Below are positions 7,641 to 13,667 of a DNA stretch of 19,498 bases, in pieces. Source of the stretch: GCA-2717185 sp047517345 (GTDB taxonomy: Bacteria; Pseudomonadota; Alphaproteobacteria; UBA8366; GCA-2717185); contig JAKZTB010000230.1 of NCBI GenBank assembly GCA_047517345.1, forward strand, positions 1-19,498, in the 5' to 3' direction. The translations under genes were made by a program, and so were the position numbers. The stretch's first letter is position 1, and the number at the start of each line of letters is the position of its first letter. The notes beneath the pieces are model-generated. The model was not told where the DNA came from, made no database searches, and was given only the letters and a program-made list of their open reading frames with translations.

Positions 7641-8870
7641 ATGAACGGCATGACCACGAGCGATACGGCGCCCGCCCTCGACGGCGTCAAGATACTGGAC
7701 CTGACGCAGTTCGAGGCGGGCCCCTCCTGCACCGAGGCGCTCGCCTGGATGGGCGCGGAAGTGGTCAAGGTCGAGGAGCCGAAGCGCGGCGAACCGGGAC
7801 GCTGGAGCTTCACCGACAAGCCCGGCATCGATGCCAATTATTTCATCTATTTCAACCTCAACAAAAAGAGCATTACCTGCAATCTGAAGTCCGACGAGGG
7901 CAAGGAATTGCTGACCAAGCTGATCGCCGAGGTCGACGTCGTCATCGAGAACATGGCGCCCGGCACCTTCGCGCGGCTCGGCTTCGACTATCCCAGGCTC
8001 AGCGAGATCAACCCGCGGGTGATCTTCGCGCAGGTCAAAGGCTTCTCGCCCGACAGCCCGCACGCCAACTACCTGTCCTTCGATATGATCGCCCAGGCGA
8101 CCGGCGGCACGATGGCGGTCAACGGCACCCCGGACGGACCGCCGATCAAGCCGGGCGCCACGATCGGCGATACCGGCACCGGCATGCTCTGCGCCATGGG
8201 CATCCTGGGCGCGCTGTTCCAGCGGGTGACCACCGGCCGCGGCCAACACATCCAGATCGCCATGCGCGATGCGATGATCAACTATTGCCGCACACCGATG
8301 AGCAAGCAGGTGCCGCTGAACGGCGTCCTGCCGCGCGCCGGCAACGAGATCCTGGGAACCTCGCCCGGCGGGCTGTACCCCTGCAAACCGGGCGGTAAGG
8401 ACGATTACTGCTATATCTTCACGTCGCGCGGCAACGAGCAGCACTGGCGCCGCCTGACGCAAGTCATCGGCCGCGAGGATCTGGCGGCCGATCCGCGCTT
8501 GCAGGACGGCACGGCGCGCTGGAACCACAAGGAAGTGGTCGACGAGGCGATCACGGCCTGGACCATGCAACACACCAAGGATGAGGTGATGGAAATCATC
8601 GCCGAGGCCAAGGTGCCGTGCGGCGCGGTCTTCAACACGCAGGAGCTGATGCACGACCCGGACCTGCACGCGCGCGGCGTCATGACCAAAATCGATCACC
8701 CGCAACGCGGCGAAGTTATCGTCTCCGGCTGGCCGCTCAACATGTCCGACAGCAAGGTGCCGATCAAATCGTCGCCGCTGCATGGCGAGCACAACGAAGA
8801 TATCTATGGTAACTGGCTCGGCTACTCCGCCGACGACGTAAAGGAATTGAAGGTCCGCGACGCTATCTAG
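7641..8870 (+). CDS. Class III CoA-transferase (CaiB/BaiF, formyl-CoA transferase-like)
   Basis: A 409-residue family III CoA-transferase, which moves CoA between carboxylic acids through an aspartyl-CoA mixed anhydride. The N-terminal ALDGVKILDLTQFEAGP (12-28), VVKVEEPKRGEPGR (41-54), LNKKSITCNL (73-82), the catalytic aspartate D177 in the TIGDTGTGM context matching GDSNSGM of formyl-CoA transferase, TGRGQHI (198-204), and PCGAVFNTQELMHDP (326-340) are all seen. Overall it resembles the Frc/oxalate branch more than CaiB, but substrate prediction in this family is unreliable. GAGG at 7629-7632, 8 bases before the ATG, supports the start. No oxalyl-CoA decarboxylase is in the window, which argues against calling it an oxalate gene. 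It directly follows the SDR gene. Confidence 0.9.
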   Translation: MNGMTTSDTAPALDGVKILDLTQFEAGPSCTEALAWMGAEVVKVEEPKRGEPGRWSFTDKPGIDANYFIYFNLNKKSITCNLKSDEGKELLTKLIAEVDVVIENMAPGTFARLGFDYPRLSEINPRVIFAQVKGFSPDSPHANYLSFDMIAQATGGTMAVNGTPDGPPIKPGATIGDTGTGMLCAMGILGALFQRVTTGRGQHIQIAMRDAMINYCRTPMSKQVPLNGVLPRAGNEILGTSPGGLYPCKPGGKDDYCYIFTSRGNEQHWRRLTQVIGREDLAADPRLQDGTARWNHKEVVDEAITAWTMQHTKDEVMEIIAEAKVPCGAVFNTQELMHDPDLHARGVMTKIDHPQRGEVIVSGWPLNMSDSKVPIKSSPLHGEHNEDIYGNWLGYSADDVKELKVRDAI

Positions 8871-8895
8871 ACAACCTTCGGCCAAACTCGCCGAA

Positions 8896-8924
8896 TTGCC
8901 ATAAATCCATAACTGGCATAGTGT
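8896..8924 (+). promoter_or_regulatory. Candidate sigma-70-type promoter upstream of the M20 hydrolase gene
   Basis: TTGCCA (8896-8901) is followed after 17 bases by TAGTGT (8919-8924), inside a short AT-richer stretch (8891-8930) that stands out from its surroundings. The -35 is good and the -10 is poor, so this is a weak candidate. It would separate the M20/OPRT-like pair from the SDR/CoA-transferase transcript. Confidence 0.3.
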
Positions 8925-8947
8925 AAATCGCTTTCGTGGCTGAAATT

Positions 8948-8968
8948 GGCACCGTTGACTGCGGTGCC
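8948..8968 (+). other. Hairpin in the leader of the M20 hydrolase gene
   Basis: GGCACCG (8948-8954) and CGGTGCC (8962-8968) form a perfect 7-bp stem with a 7-base loop, ending 9 bases before the CGGAGG ribosome-binding site. It could end transcripts from the CoA-transferase gene (though no T-run follows) or shape translation of the M20 gene. Confidence 0.35.
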
Positions 8969-8977
8969 GCTTTCGTT

Positions 8978-8983
8978 CGGAGG
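8978..8983 (+). promoter_or_regulatory. Shine-Dalgarno site that sets the M20 start
   Basis: CGGAGG lies 9 bases before GTG at 8993. It decides between that start and the longer GTG at 8936, which has no such site and would put the hairpin at 8948-8968 inside coding sequence. Confidence 0.65.
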
Positions 8984-8992
8984 CGAAATCCG

Positions 8993-10318
8993 GTGAAAAA
9001 TGGGCTTACAAGCGGGCCAACGGACAGCAGCGAGTTTGCGCTGGCCGACCCCCTGAAGCAGCTTTCCATCGATCTCTTCGCGAAGCTGGAGGGTACGTCG
9101 TTGGATGGTATCGGCATCTCGCGCGAAACCTACGGCGCCAGCGAAACGGCGGCATTCGAACTGATCGAACGGTTTGCGCAAGACGCCGGGCTGGAGACCG
9201 TTTGGGATGCGGCGCGAAACCTGATCGTGCGGTTGCCGGGCCGGTCACCGGCGCTCGCTTCGGTCGCGACCGGCTCACACCTCGACAGCGTACCGGAAGG
9301 CGGGAATTTTGACGGTGCGGCGGGCGTCGTTGCGGGACTTGCCGTTCTACTGTCGGCCAAGGCGCGCGGTGTTCCGGCGCGAAGTATGGCGCTCTACGCC
9401 TTGCGCGGCGAAGAAAGCGCCTGGTTCGGCGGCCCCTGCTATTTCGGGTCGCGGGCGATTTTCGGCGCTCTGAAGAAAGAAGATTTCAAATCGCCGCACC
9501 GCAACGGGAAAAAGACCCTGGAAGATAGCATGCGGGAAACCGGTGCGGATATCGATCTCCTGAAACGCGGCGTATCGTTATTGGACCCTGCCCAAATAGC
9601 CTGTTGGTTCGAACTCCATATCGAACAGGGGCCGGTCCTGATCGCCCGCGAAAAACCGGTCGGGCTGGTGACCGGCATCCGCGGCAATGTGCGGCACCGC
9701 CGGGTCGTCTGCCGCGGCGAAGCGGCCCATTCCGGTGCGGTTCCGCGCTGGCTGCGGCATGACGCGGTTCTGGCGATGTCGGACCTGCTGGTCCGCATCG
9801 ACGAACATTGGCGGGTCCTGCTCGAATGGGGCGAGGATTTGGTCGTCACCGCCGGGGTGGTCGAAACGAACCCGTCGGAGCACGCCGTATCCCGCGTGCC
9901 GGGAGAAGTGTCGTTCGCGCTCGAATACAGAAGCCAGGACACGAAAACACTGGAGTCATTCTCGGCCCTGGTGCGTTCCGAATGCGATCAGATCGGCGAA
10001 AAGCGCGGTGTCGCGTTCGAAATGGGCCCGCCCTCCTACACGGAGCCTGCGACGATGTCGCCGAAGATCGTTTCTTTGCTGGAAGAAACCTGCGCGGCGC
10101 AGGATATACCCCATGAGATTATGCCGTCCGGCGCCGGACATGATTCTTCCGTCTTCGCCAATGCCGGGGTGCCGTCGGCGATGATATTCGTGCGCAACGA
10201 CAAGGGTAGCCATAACCCGAACGAAAAAATGGAATATGCGGACTTTTTCCTCGCGGCCCAGGTCCTGAACGGTGCGATGTGGCGCGCGGCGAACGAAACG
10301 GGAGAGTTTCGGTCATGA
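8993..10318 (+). CDS. M20-family Zn-dependent amidohydrolase (N-carbamoyl-amino-acid hydrolase/allantoate amidohydrolase group)
   Basis: A 441-residue M20/M28-fold metal-dependent hydrolase of the hydantoinase/carbamoylase group, which cleaves carbamoyl or ureido bonds (N-carbamoyl amino acids, allantoate, beta-ureidopropionate, ureidoglycolate). Metal-site motifs seen: GSHLDSVPEGGNFDG at 95-109 (H97, bridging D107), EE at 140-141 in RGEESAWFG, ELHIEQGPVL at 207-216 (H209), and the C-terminal SGAGHDSSVFANAGVP (H383). The lid domain (about 227-345) contains VRHRRVVCRGEAAHSGAVP, matching the dimerisation region. GTG at 8993 with CGGAGG is preferred to GTG at 8936. The stop overlaps the start of the OPRT-like gene as ATGA, so the two proteins are probably made together. 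The exact substrate is not assignable; no dihydropyrimidinase or hydantoinase gene is in view. Confidence 0.85.
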   Translation: MKNGLTSGPTDSSEFALADPLKQLSIDLFAKLEGTSLDGIGISRETYGASETAAFELIERFAQDAGLETVWDAARNLIVRLPGRSPALASVATGSHLDSVPEGGNFDGAAGVVAGLAVLLSAKARGVPARSMALYALRGEESAWFGGPCYFGSRAIFGALKKEDFKSPHRNGKKTLEDSMRETGADIDLLKRGVSLLDPAQIACWFELHIEQGPVLIAREKPVGLVTGIRGNVRHRRVVCRGEAAHSGAVPRWLRHDAVLAMSDLLVRIDEHWRVLLEWGEDLVVTAGVVETNPSEHAVSRVPGEVSFALEYRSQDTKTLESFSALVRSECDQIGEKRGVAFEMGPPSYTEPATMSPKIVSLLEETCAAQDIPHEIMPSGAGHDSSVFANAGVPSAMIFVRNDKGSHNPNEKMEYADFFLAAQVLNGAMWRAANETGEFRS

Positions 10319-10962
10319 GCGCGCAAACGGAATGGTCTGCGGAAACCGCACGAATCATCGTCGAGAGCCAATCGCTCTACACGCGCGCAAACGGCGACCC
10401 GTTTTTCTTTTCGTCGGGATGGGCGAGCCCCGTGTTCATCGACTGCAAGAAACTCATCTCGTCGCCGCAGGCCAGGGACACGCTGGTGCAAATGTCCGTG
10501 GCGTGCATTTCGAGCCATACCGAAAACGTGGATGCGATCGCCGGCTGCGAGTTGACCGGCGTTCCGTTCGCGACCCTCGTTGCGGACCGCCTCGGCTTGC
10601 CGCTGACCTTGGTCTGCAAACAAAGCAGGGGGTTCGGCCGATTGGCGCAGTTCGAAGGCAGCTTCGAGCCGGGCGACCGCTTCGTGCTCGTCGACGACCT
10701 TGCCACGGACGGCGAAAGCGAGTCGGTATTCGAAGCCGCCTTGCACCGCGCGGAAGCGAAGGTGGTTGCGACATTCGTGCTGCTCGACTACGGCGTATTT
10801 TCCACCCGCCATCCGCTGCTTTCCCTCGCAACGTTGGCGGACGTCATCGCCCCGGCGGAGAACGCCGGTTATTTCGGCGACCGCGAACTGGCGGAAATCC
10901 GAAGATTCACCGCCGACGCGGGCCAATGGTCGAAACGGCATGGCGGCATCGGCACGCTTTAG
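10315..10962 (+). CDS. Divergent orotate phosphoribosyltransferase-like protein
   Basis: A 215-residue type I phosphoribosyltransferase most like the alphaproteobacterial form of PyrE, the enzyme that joins orotate to PRPP. Shared features: FFSSGWASPVFIDCKKLIS (31-49), AGCELTGVPFATLVADRLGL (76-95), and the PRPP-binding strand FVLVDDLATDGES (123-135). The catalytic loop, which in the alphaproteobacterial enzyme as I recall it reads roughly RKKPKGYGR, is CKQSRGFGR at 101-109, so the Arg, one Lys and the loop Lys/Tyr are changed (the Lys to Arg, Tyr to Phe). This may be a paralogue with altered substrate or a regulatory role, or a poor PyrE. It starts inside the M20 stop (ATGA), with GGAGAG at 10301-10306 eight bases upstream. 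Real pyrE is probably elsewhere. The stop overlaps that of the EamA gene by 4 bases. Confidence 0.8.
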   Translation: MSAQTEWSAETARIIVESQSLYTRANGDPFFFSSGWASPVFIDCKKLISSPQARDTLVQMSVACISSHTENVDAIAGCELTGVPFATLVADRLGLPLTLVCKQSRGFGRLAQFEGSFEPGDRFVLVDDLATDGESESVFEAALHRAEAKVVATFVLLDYGVFSTRHPLLSLATLADVIAPAENAGYFGDRELAEIRRFTADAGQWSKRHGGIGTL

Positions 10963-11891
10963 CGTCTCGACTGGCCCAATTCTATACGGGCGAGCGTTCG
11001 CTCGCGGTGGAAGACGTAAATTCCCGATCCGATGATGATCGCGACGCCACCCCATGTCGTCAGGTCGGGGAAGTCGCCGAACAGGATGAAGCCGTACAGT
11101 GTCGCGGCGATGATCTCGAGATATTGAAACGGCGCCAGTATCGAGGCTTCCGCGCGGCGAAAAGCGTGCACGACCATTTGATGCCCGACGGTCGCGATCA
11201 AACCGACAGCGGCAAGTAAGATCCACTCCCGCATCTCCGGCCAGACCGGTGTCAGGGCAGCGATGTCGAAGAGGGCACCCGCTGCCAGACCCGCCGACAT
11301 CACGGCAAAACCGAAGAAACCGGCATGGAACTGCATCGTGGTCGGTGTCTCATGCGGTGCGATCCGCCGCGTGAGGATGAGATAGAGCGCAAAGCACAGC
11401 GCCGACGCCAGGGGCAGCAACGCGTTGACGCCGAAGACTTCGTAGCTCGGCCGGACGATGATCAATGCGCCCAGAAACCCCACGGCGACCGCGCTCAATC
11501 GCCGCCAGCCGATCGACTCGCCCAGCAGCACGGCCGACAACAATGTCAAAATCAGCGGCTCGACGAAGAAAATCGAGATCGCATCGGCCAGGGGCAACAC
11601 CCGAACGGCCGCGAAAAACATCAATGTCGTTACCGCCAGAAGCGCGCCGCGCGCCGCGTGCGCCGGCCACAGGCCGCGCTGCCAGCCACTGCGCTGTTTC
11701 AAGGCGGACGGGGCGAGCAGTGCCGTCTGGAAGGCGAAGCGGCTCCAGGCGATCAATCCGACCGGTACGGTCGCGGCCAGGACCTTGGCGAGCGCATCGA
11801 TGGCCGGCAGCAACAGCATCGCGGCGACCATGATCATCATGGCGCGCTCGACGTTTCGCGCCGGCGTACGGCTCTCGGTTGAGGGCGCCAT
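10959..11891 (-). CDS. EamA-domain (DMT superfamily) transporter
   Basis: A 310-residue membrane protein with about ten hydrophobic segments arranged as two EamA repeats (about 16-146 and 160-297), the layout of drug/metabolite transporters. Typical features are the glutamate-bearing helix IFFVEPLILTLLSAVLLGES near 107-126, a polar joint near VRPSYEVF, and the final helix GGVAIIIGSGIYVFHRER. The family exports amino acids, nucleosides or other metabolites or takes up S-adenosylmethionine; the substrate here is unknown. It follows the TauE/SafE gene by 3 bases on the same strand and so is probably co-transcribed. Its stop overlaps the OPRT-like stop by 4 bases (TTAG). Confidence 0.87.
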   Translation of the reverse strand: MAPSTESRTPARNVERAMMIMVAAMLLLPAIDALAKVLAATVPVGLIAWSRFAFQTALLAPSALKQRSGWQRGLWPAHAARGALLAVTTLMFFAAVRVLPLADAISIFFVEPLILTLLSAVLLGESIGWRRLSAVAVGFLGALIIVRPSYEVFGVNALLPLASALCFALYLILTRRIAPHETPTTMQFHAGFFGFAVMSAGLAAGALFDIAALTPVWPEMREWILLAAVGLIATVGHQMVVHAFRRAEASILAPFQYLEIIAATLYGFILFGDFPDLTTWGGVAIIIGSGIYVFHRERTLARIELGQSRR

Positions 11892-11894
11892 ATG

Positions 11895-12647
11895 CTAGAT
11901 CGTATCCACTGGCGAACGGACAATGATGTAGAGCCCGAGGATCAAGATAGAAGTGAAGAAGACCCGCCGGAACTTCGCCTCCGACAGGTGCTGCCGCAGC
12001 TTCTGGCCCAGCACCATGCCGATGATGGCGGGGATGACAGAAACGACGGAGATCGTACCCAATTCGGCGGTCAGCAGGTTCTGGCCGCCGAGCGAGACAC
12101 CCAGCGCCACCGTCGACACCGTGAACAGCATGCCCATGGCCTGGATCAGCCTGTCGCGCGGCAAGCCGATCGCCTGGAGATAGAGCACGCCGGGTACGAC
12201 GAACGAGCCGGTCATGCCGGTCAGCACACCGTTCACCGTACCGAGGAGCGGGCCGGCCCAGGGTTCCCACGCGCACGGCAGTGCGACGGTCGGACGTGTC
12301 AGGCTCAGGGCAGAGTAGACGACCAGCAACGCGCCGAGCAACGCCGACAGCCAGGAGACATTGACCGCGACCAATACCAGCCCGCCGACCCAAACCGTGA
12401 CCGTCGCCATGATGAGGAACAGCCAAGTCCGCTTCAGGATCGCCACGAAATTTCCGCCGACGCAAGCCTGCCAGAGATTGGTGACAAAGGACGGCACGAG
12501 CAGCAGCGCCATGGCCGGCTGCAGCCCGATCGTGGCGGTCAGCACCGCGAGCGAGACCGTCGGCAAACCAAGACCGATCACGCCTTTCACCCCGCCCGCG
12601 AGCAGAAAAGTGGCGGCCACCAAAAGGAGGATAGGAGTTTCGGTCAT
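11895..12647 (-). CDS. TauE/SafE-family (sulfite exporter-like) membrane protein
   Basis: A 250-residue integral membrane protein with about eight hydrophobic segments. The N-terminal FLLAGGVKGVIGLGLPTVSL (14-33) and the second-half repeat GTVNGVLTGMTGSFVVPGVL (136-155) are the paired glycine-rich helices that define the TauE/SafE family, associated with export of sulfite, sulfoacetate or other organosulfur anions and with C1 or metal-related transport in other members. No sulfur-metabolism gene neighbours it, so sulfite is not inferred. It is the first gene of a two-gene minus-strand unit with EamA and diverges from the GNAT gene across a 50-base gap. The ATG at 12647 has no obvious Shine-Dalgarno. 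Confidence 0.88.
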   Translation of the reverse strand: MTETPILLLVAATFLLAGGVKGVIGLGLPTVSLAVLTATIGLQPAMALLLVPSFVTNLWQACVGGNFVAILKRTWLFLIMATVTVWVGGLVLVAVNVSWLSALLGALLVVYSALSLTRPTVALPCAWEPWAGPLLGTVNGVLTGMTGSFVVPGVLYLQAIGLPRDRLIQAMGMLFTVSTVALGVSLGGQNLLTAELGTISVVSVIPAIIGMVLGQKLRQHLSEAKFRRVFFTSILILGLYIIVRSPVDTI

Positions 12648-12697
12648 GTTAGACTGCGATCCAGAAAAACGAACGCGACAGGGAACGAACCGGAACG
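12648..12697. other. Divergent TauE/GNAT intergenic region
   Basis: This 50-base gap must contain or overlap promoters for both flanking genes. It is A-rich in the middle (CCAGAAAAACGAACG). I see no convincing -35/-10 pair; only a weak GGAA lies close to the GNAT ATG. Confidence 0.4.
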
Positions 12698-13132
12698 ATG
12701 AGTGTGACCGTAAGACCGGCGACGCCGGACGACAAACAAAAATGCCTGTCCTTCATCGCCGCCCTGCGCGGCGAGGATGTGCAGGAAGGATGGGCGGAAA
12801 TATACGATGCCCTGATGACCGGCGAGCGCGGCACGATCCTGGTCGCCGACGATGACGAGGCCGGTGTATTGGGCAGCGCGACCCTGTCCTTCAACCTGGC
12901 GATCCGCTACAGCGGCGAGTATTGCCAGCTCGAAGAGCTCTTCGTCGATCCCGAGGCGCGCGGCAAGAATGCGGGCGGCCTCTTGATCGAAGGCATGTTG
13001 GCTGCCGCGCGGGAACGCGGCTGCGCCGAGATCGGGCTTTATCTGCTCGAATGGACGAAGCACAACCAGCCGTTCTACGAGAAATACGGGTTCGAAGCGG
13101 TCGGTGCGGAGATGCGGCAAAGACTCGACTAA
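12698..13132 (+). CDS. GNAT-family N-acetyltransferase
   Basis: A 144-residue single-domain GCN5-related acetyltransferase. The acetyl-CoA pyrophosphate loop is RGKNAGGLL at 88-96, preceded by the conserved beta-4 LEELFVDPEA (78-87), and motif B is WTKHNQPFYEKYGFEAVG at 119-136 (N123 and Y127/Y130 positions are the usual late polar residues). The acceptor could be an amine on a small molecule or protein; it cannot be told. Its stop (TAA, 13130-13132) overlaps the tadA stop by 4 bases in CTAA. It is a single-gene unit, divergent from the TauE gene. Confidence 0.88.
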   Translation: MSVTVRPATPDDKQKCLSFIAALRGEDVQEGWAEIYDALMTGERGTILVADDDEAGVLGSATLSFNLAIRYSGEYCQLEELFVDPEARGKNAGGLLIEGMLAAARERGCAEIGLYLLEWTKHNQPFYEKYGFEAVGAEMRQRLD

Positions 13133-13581
13133 CGGCGCGCCGCGAAAAACTCTCGCAACAGCATAGCCGCGCGGCTCTCCTCGACCCCGCCAATCACCTC
13201 GGGCGCATGGTGGCAGGTGTCCTGCTCGAAGAAGCGGGCGCCATGCTCGACACCACCGCCCTTCGGATCGTAGGCGCCGAAATAGAGCCGCCGGATGCGT
13301 GCGAAAGAAATGGCGGCGGCGCACATCGCGCAAGGCTCCAACGTCACAAAGAGGTCCGCGCCGGGCAGGCGCGGCGCGCCGGCCTTCGCCGCGGCTGCGC
13401 GGATGATAAGCATTTCCGCGTGCGCCGTCGGATCGCACGCCGCTTCCGTACGGTTGCCGGCCTGCGCCAGCACCGCGCCGCTCGCGCCATCGACCAGCAC
13501 CGCGCCGACCGGCACCTCGCCGCGCGCCGCAGCCTGTTCCGCCTCCTGCAGCGCCAGAGCCATGGGAGAGTTGGTATCCAT
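13129..13581 (-). CDS. tadA: tRNA-specific adenosine deaminase
   Basis: TadA deaminates adenosine 34 to inosine in tRNA-Arg(ACG), an essential reaction in most bacteria. The protein is 150 residues, normal length. The zinc site is complete: H54 and the proton-shuttling E56 in HAEM, and C84 and C87 in LEPCAMC. The N-terminus ALQEAEQAAARGEVPVGAVL (10-29) and the C-terminal REFFAARR are also typical. I chose ATG at 13581; the frame is open to 13818 upstream but that part lies opposite the pseudouridine synthase gene and does not fit the family. A hairpin would enclose its ribosome-binding site and start. It is divergent from the pseudouridine synthase gene and convergent with GNAT. Confidence 0.95.
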   Translation of the reverse strand: MDTNSPMALALQEAEQAAARGEVPVGAVLVDGASGAVLAQAGNRTEAACDPTAHAEMLIIRAAAAKAGAPRLPGADLFVTLEPCAMCAAAISFARIRRLYFGAYDPKGGGVEHGARFFEQDTCHHAPEVIGGVEESRAAMLLREFFAARR

Positions 13582-13608
13582 TCGGCGAAACCTGCCGCGC
13601 AGGCCGAA
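13579..13608 (-). promoter_or_regulatory. Leader hairpin covering the tadA ribosome-binding site and start codon
   Basis: In the tadA mRNA, two stacked stems form: UUCGG (13608-13604) with CCGAA (13585-13581) and CCUGC (13603-13599) with GCAGG (13595-13591), with a GCG triloop and a 5-base bulge on one side. The GCAGG that is the best Shine-Dalgarno lies in the inner stem and the A of the start codon in the outer stem. Base pairing is seen; the regulatory role is inference. Confidence 0.4.
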
Positions 13609-13614
13609 GGAGGT
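13607..13614 (+). promoter_or_regulatory. Perfect Shine-Dalgarno-like octamer without an assigned start
   Basis: AAGGAGGT matches the 16S anti-Shine-Dalgarno fully but stands 49 bases before the assigned ATG of the pseudouridine synthase gene. In range are ATT at 13625 (in frame with that gene) and TTG at 13626, which opens a 13-codon frame ending in the ATGA at 13664-13667. Confidence 0.5.
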
Positions 13615-13625
13615 CAAGCGGACCA

Positions 13626-13667
13626 TTGCCACAATTGATGAAACGGAGTACTCGTCTCGCCCCATGA
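13626..13667 (+). CDS. Possible 13-codon leader ORF ahead of the pseudouridine synthase gene
   Basis: TTG at 13626, 11 bases after AAGGAGGT, opens a short frame reading MPQLMKRSTRLAP and ending in TGA (13665-13667), which overlaps the ATG at 13664 as ATGA. An internal ATG at 13638 is in the same frame. This would make the main gene depend on translation of the leader. There is no family to compare with; it may be chance, and the alternative is an in-frame ATT start at 13625 for the enzyme. Confidence 0.25.
   Translation: MPQLMKRSTRLAP

Noticed and set aside
7641..8870. Oxalate degradation gene (frc).
   Set aside because: The family match is good, but no oxalyl-CoA decarboxylase or oxalate carrier is present, and family III members are too alike to assign a substrate.
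8936..8992. Longer GTG start for the M20 hydrolase.
   Set aside because: There is no Shine-Dalgarno before 8936, while GTG at 8993 has CGGAGG at ideal spacing and the family homology begins well after it.
9606..9617. GGTTCGAACTCC, which resembles the T-arm of a tRNA gene.
   Set aside because: It encodes the WFELHIEQG motif of the M20 hydrolase in frame and no acceptor or anticodon arms fit around it.
11350..12465. A 371-codon minus-strand frame across the EamA and TauE genes.
   Set aside because: It is an alternative frame of two well-defined membrane proteins, with Arg-rich composition typical of a frame-shifted shadow.
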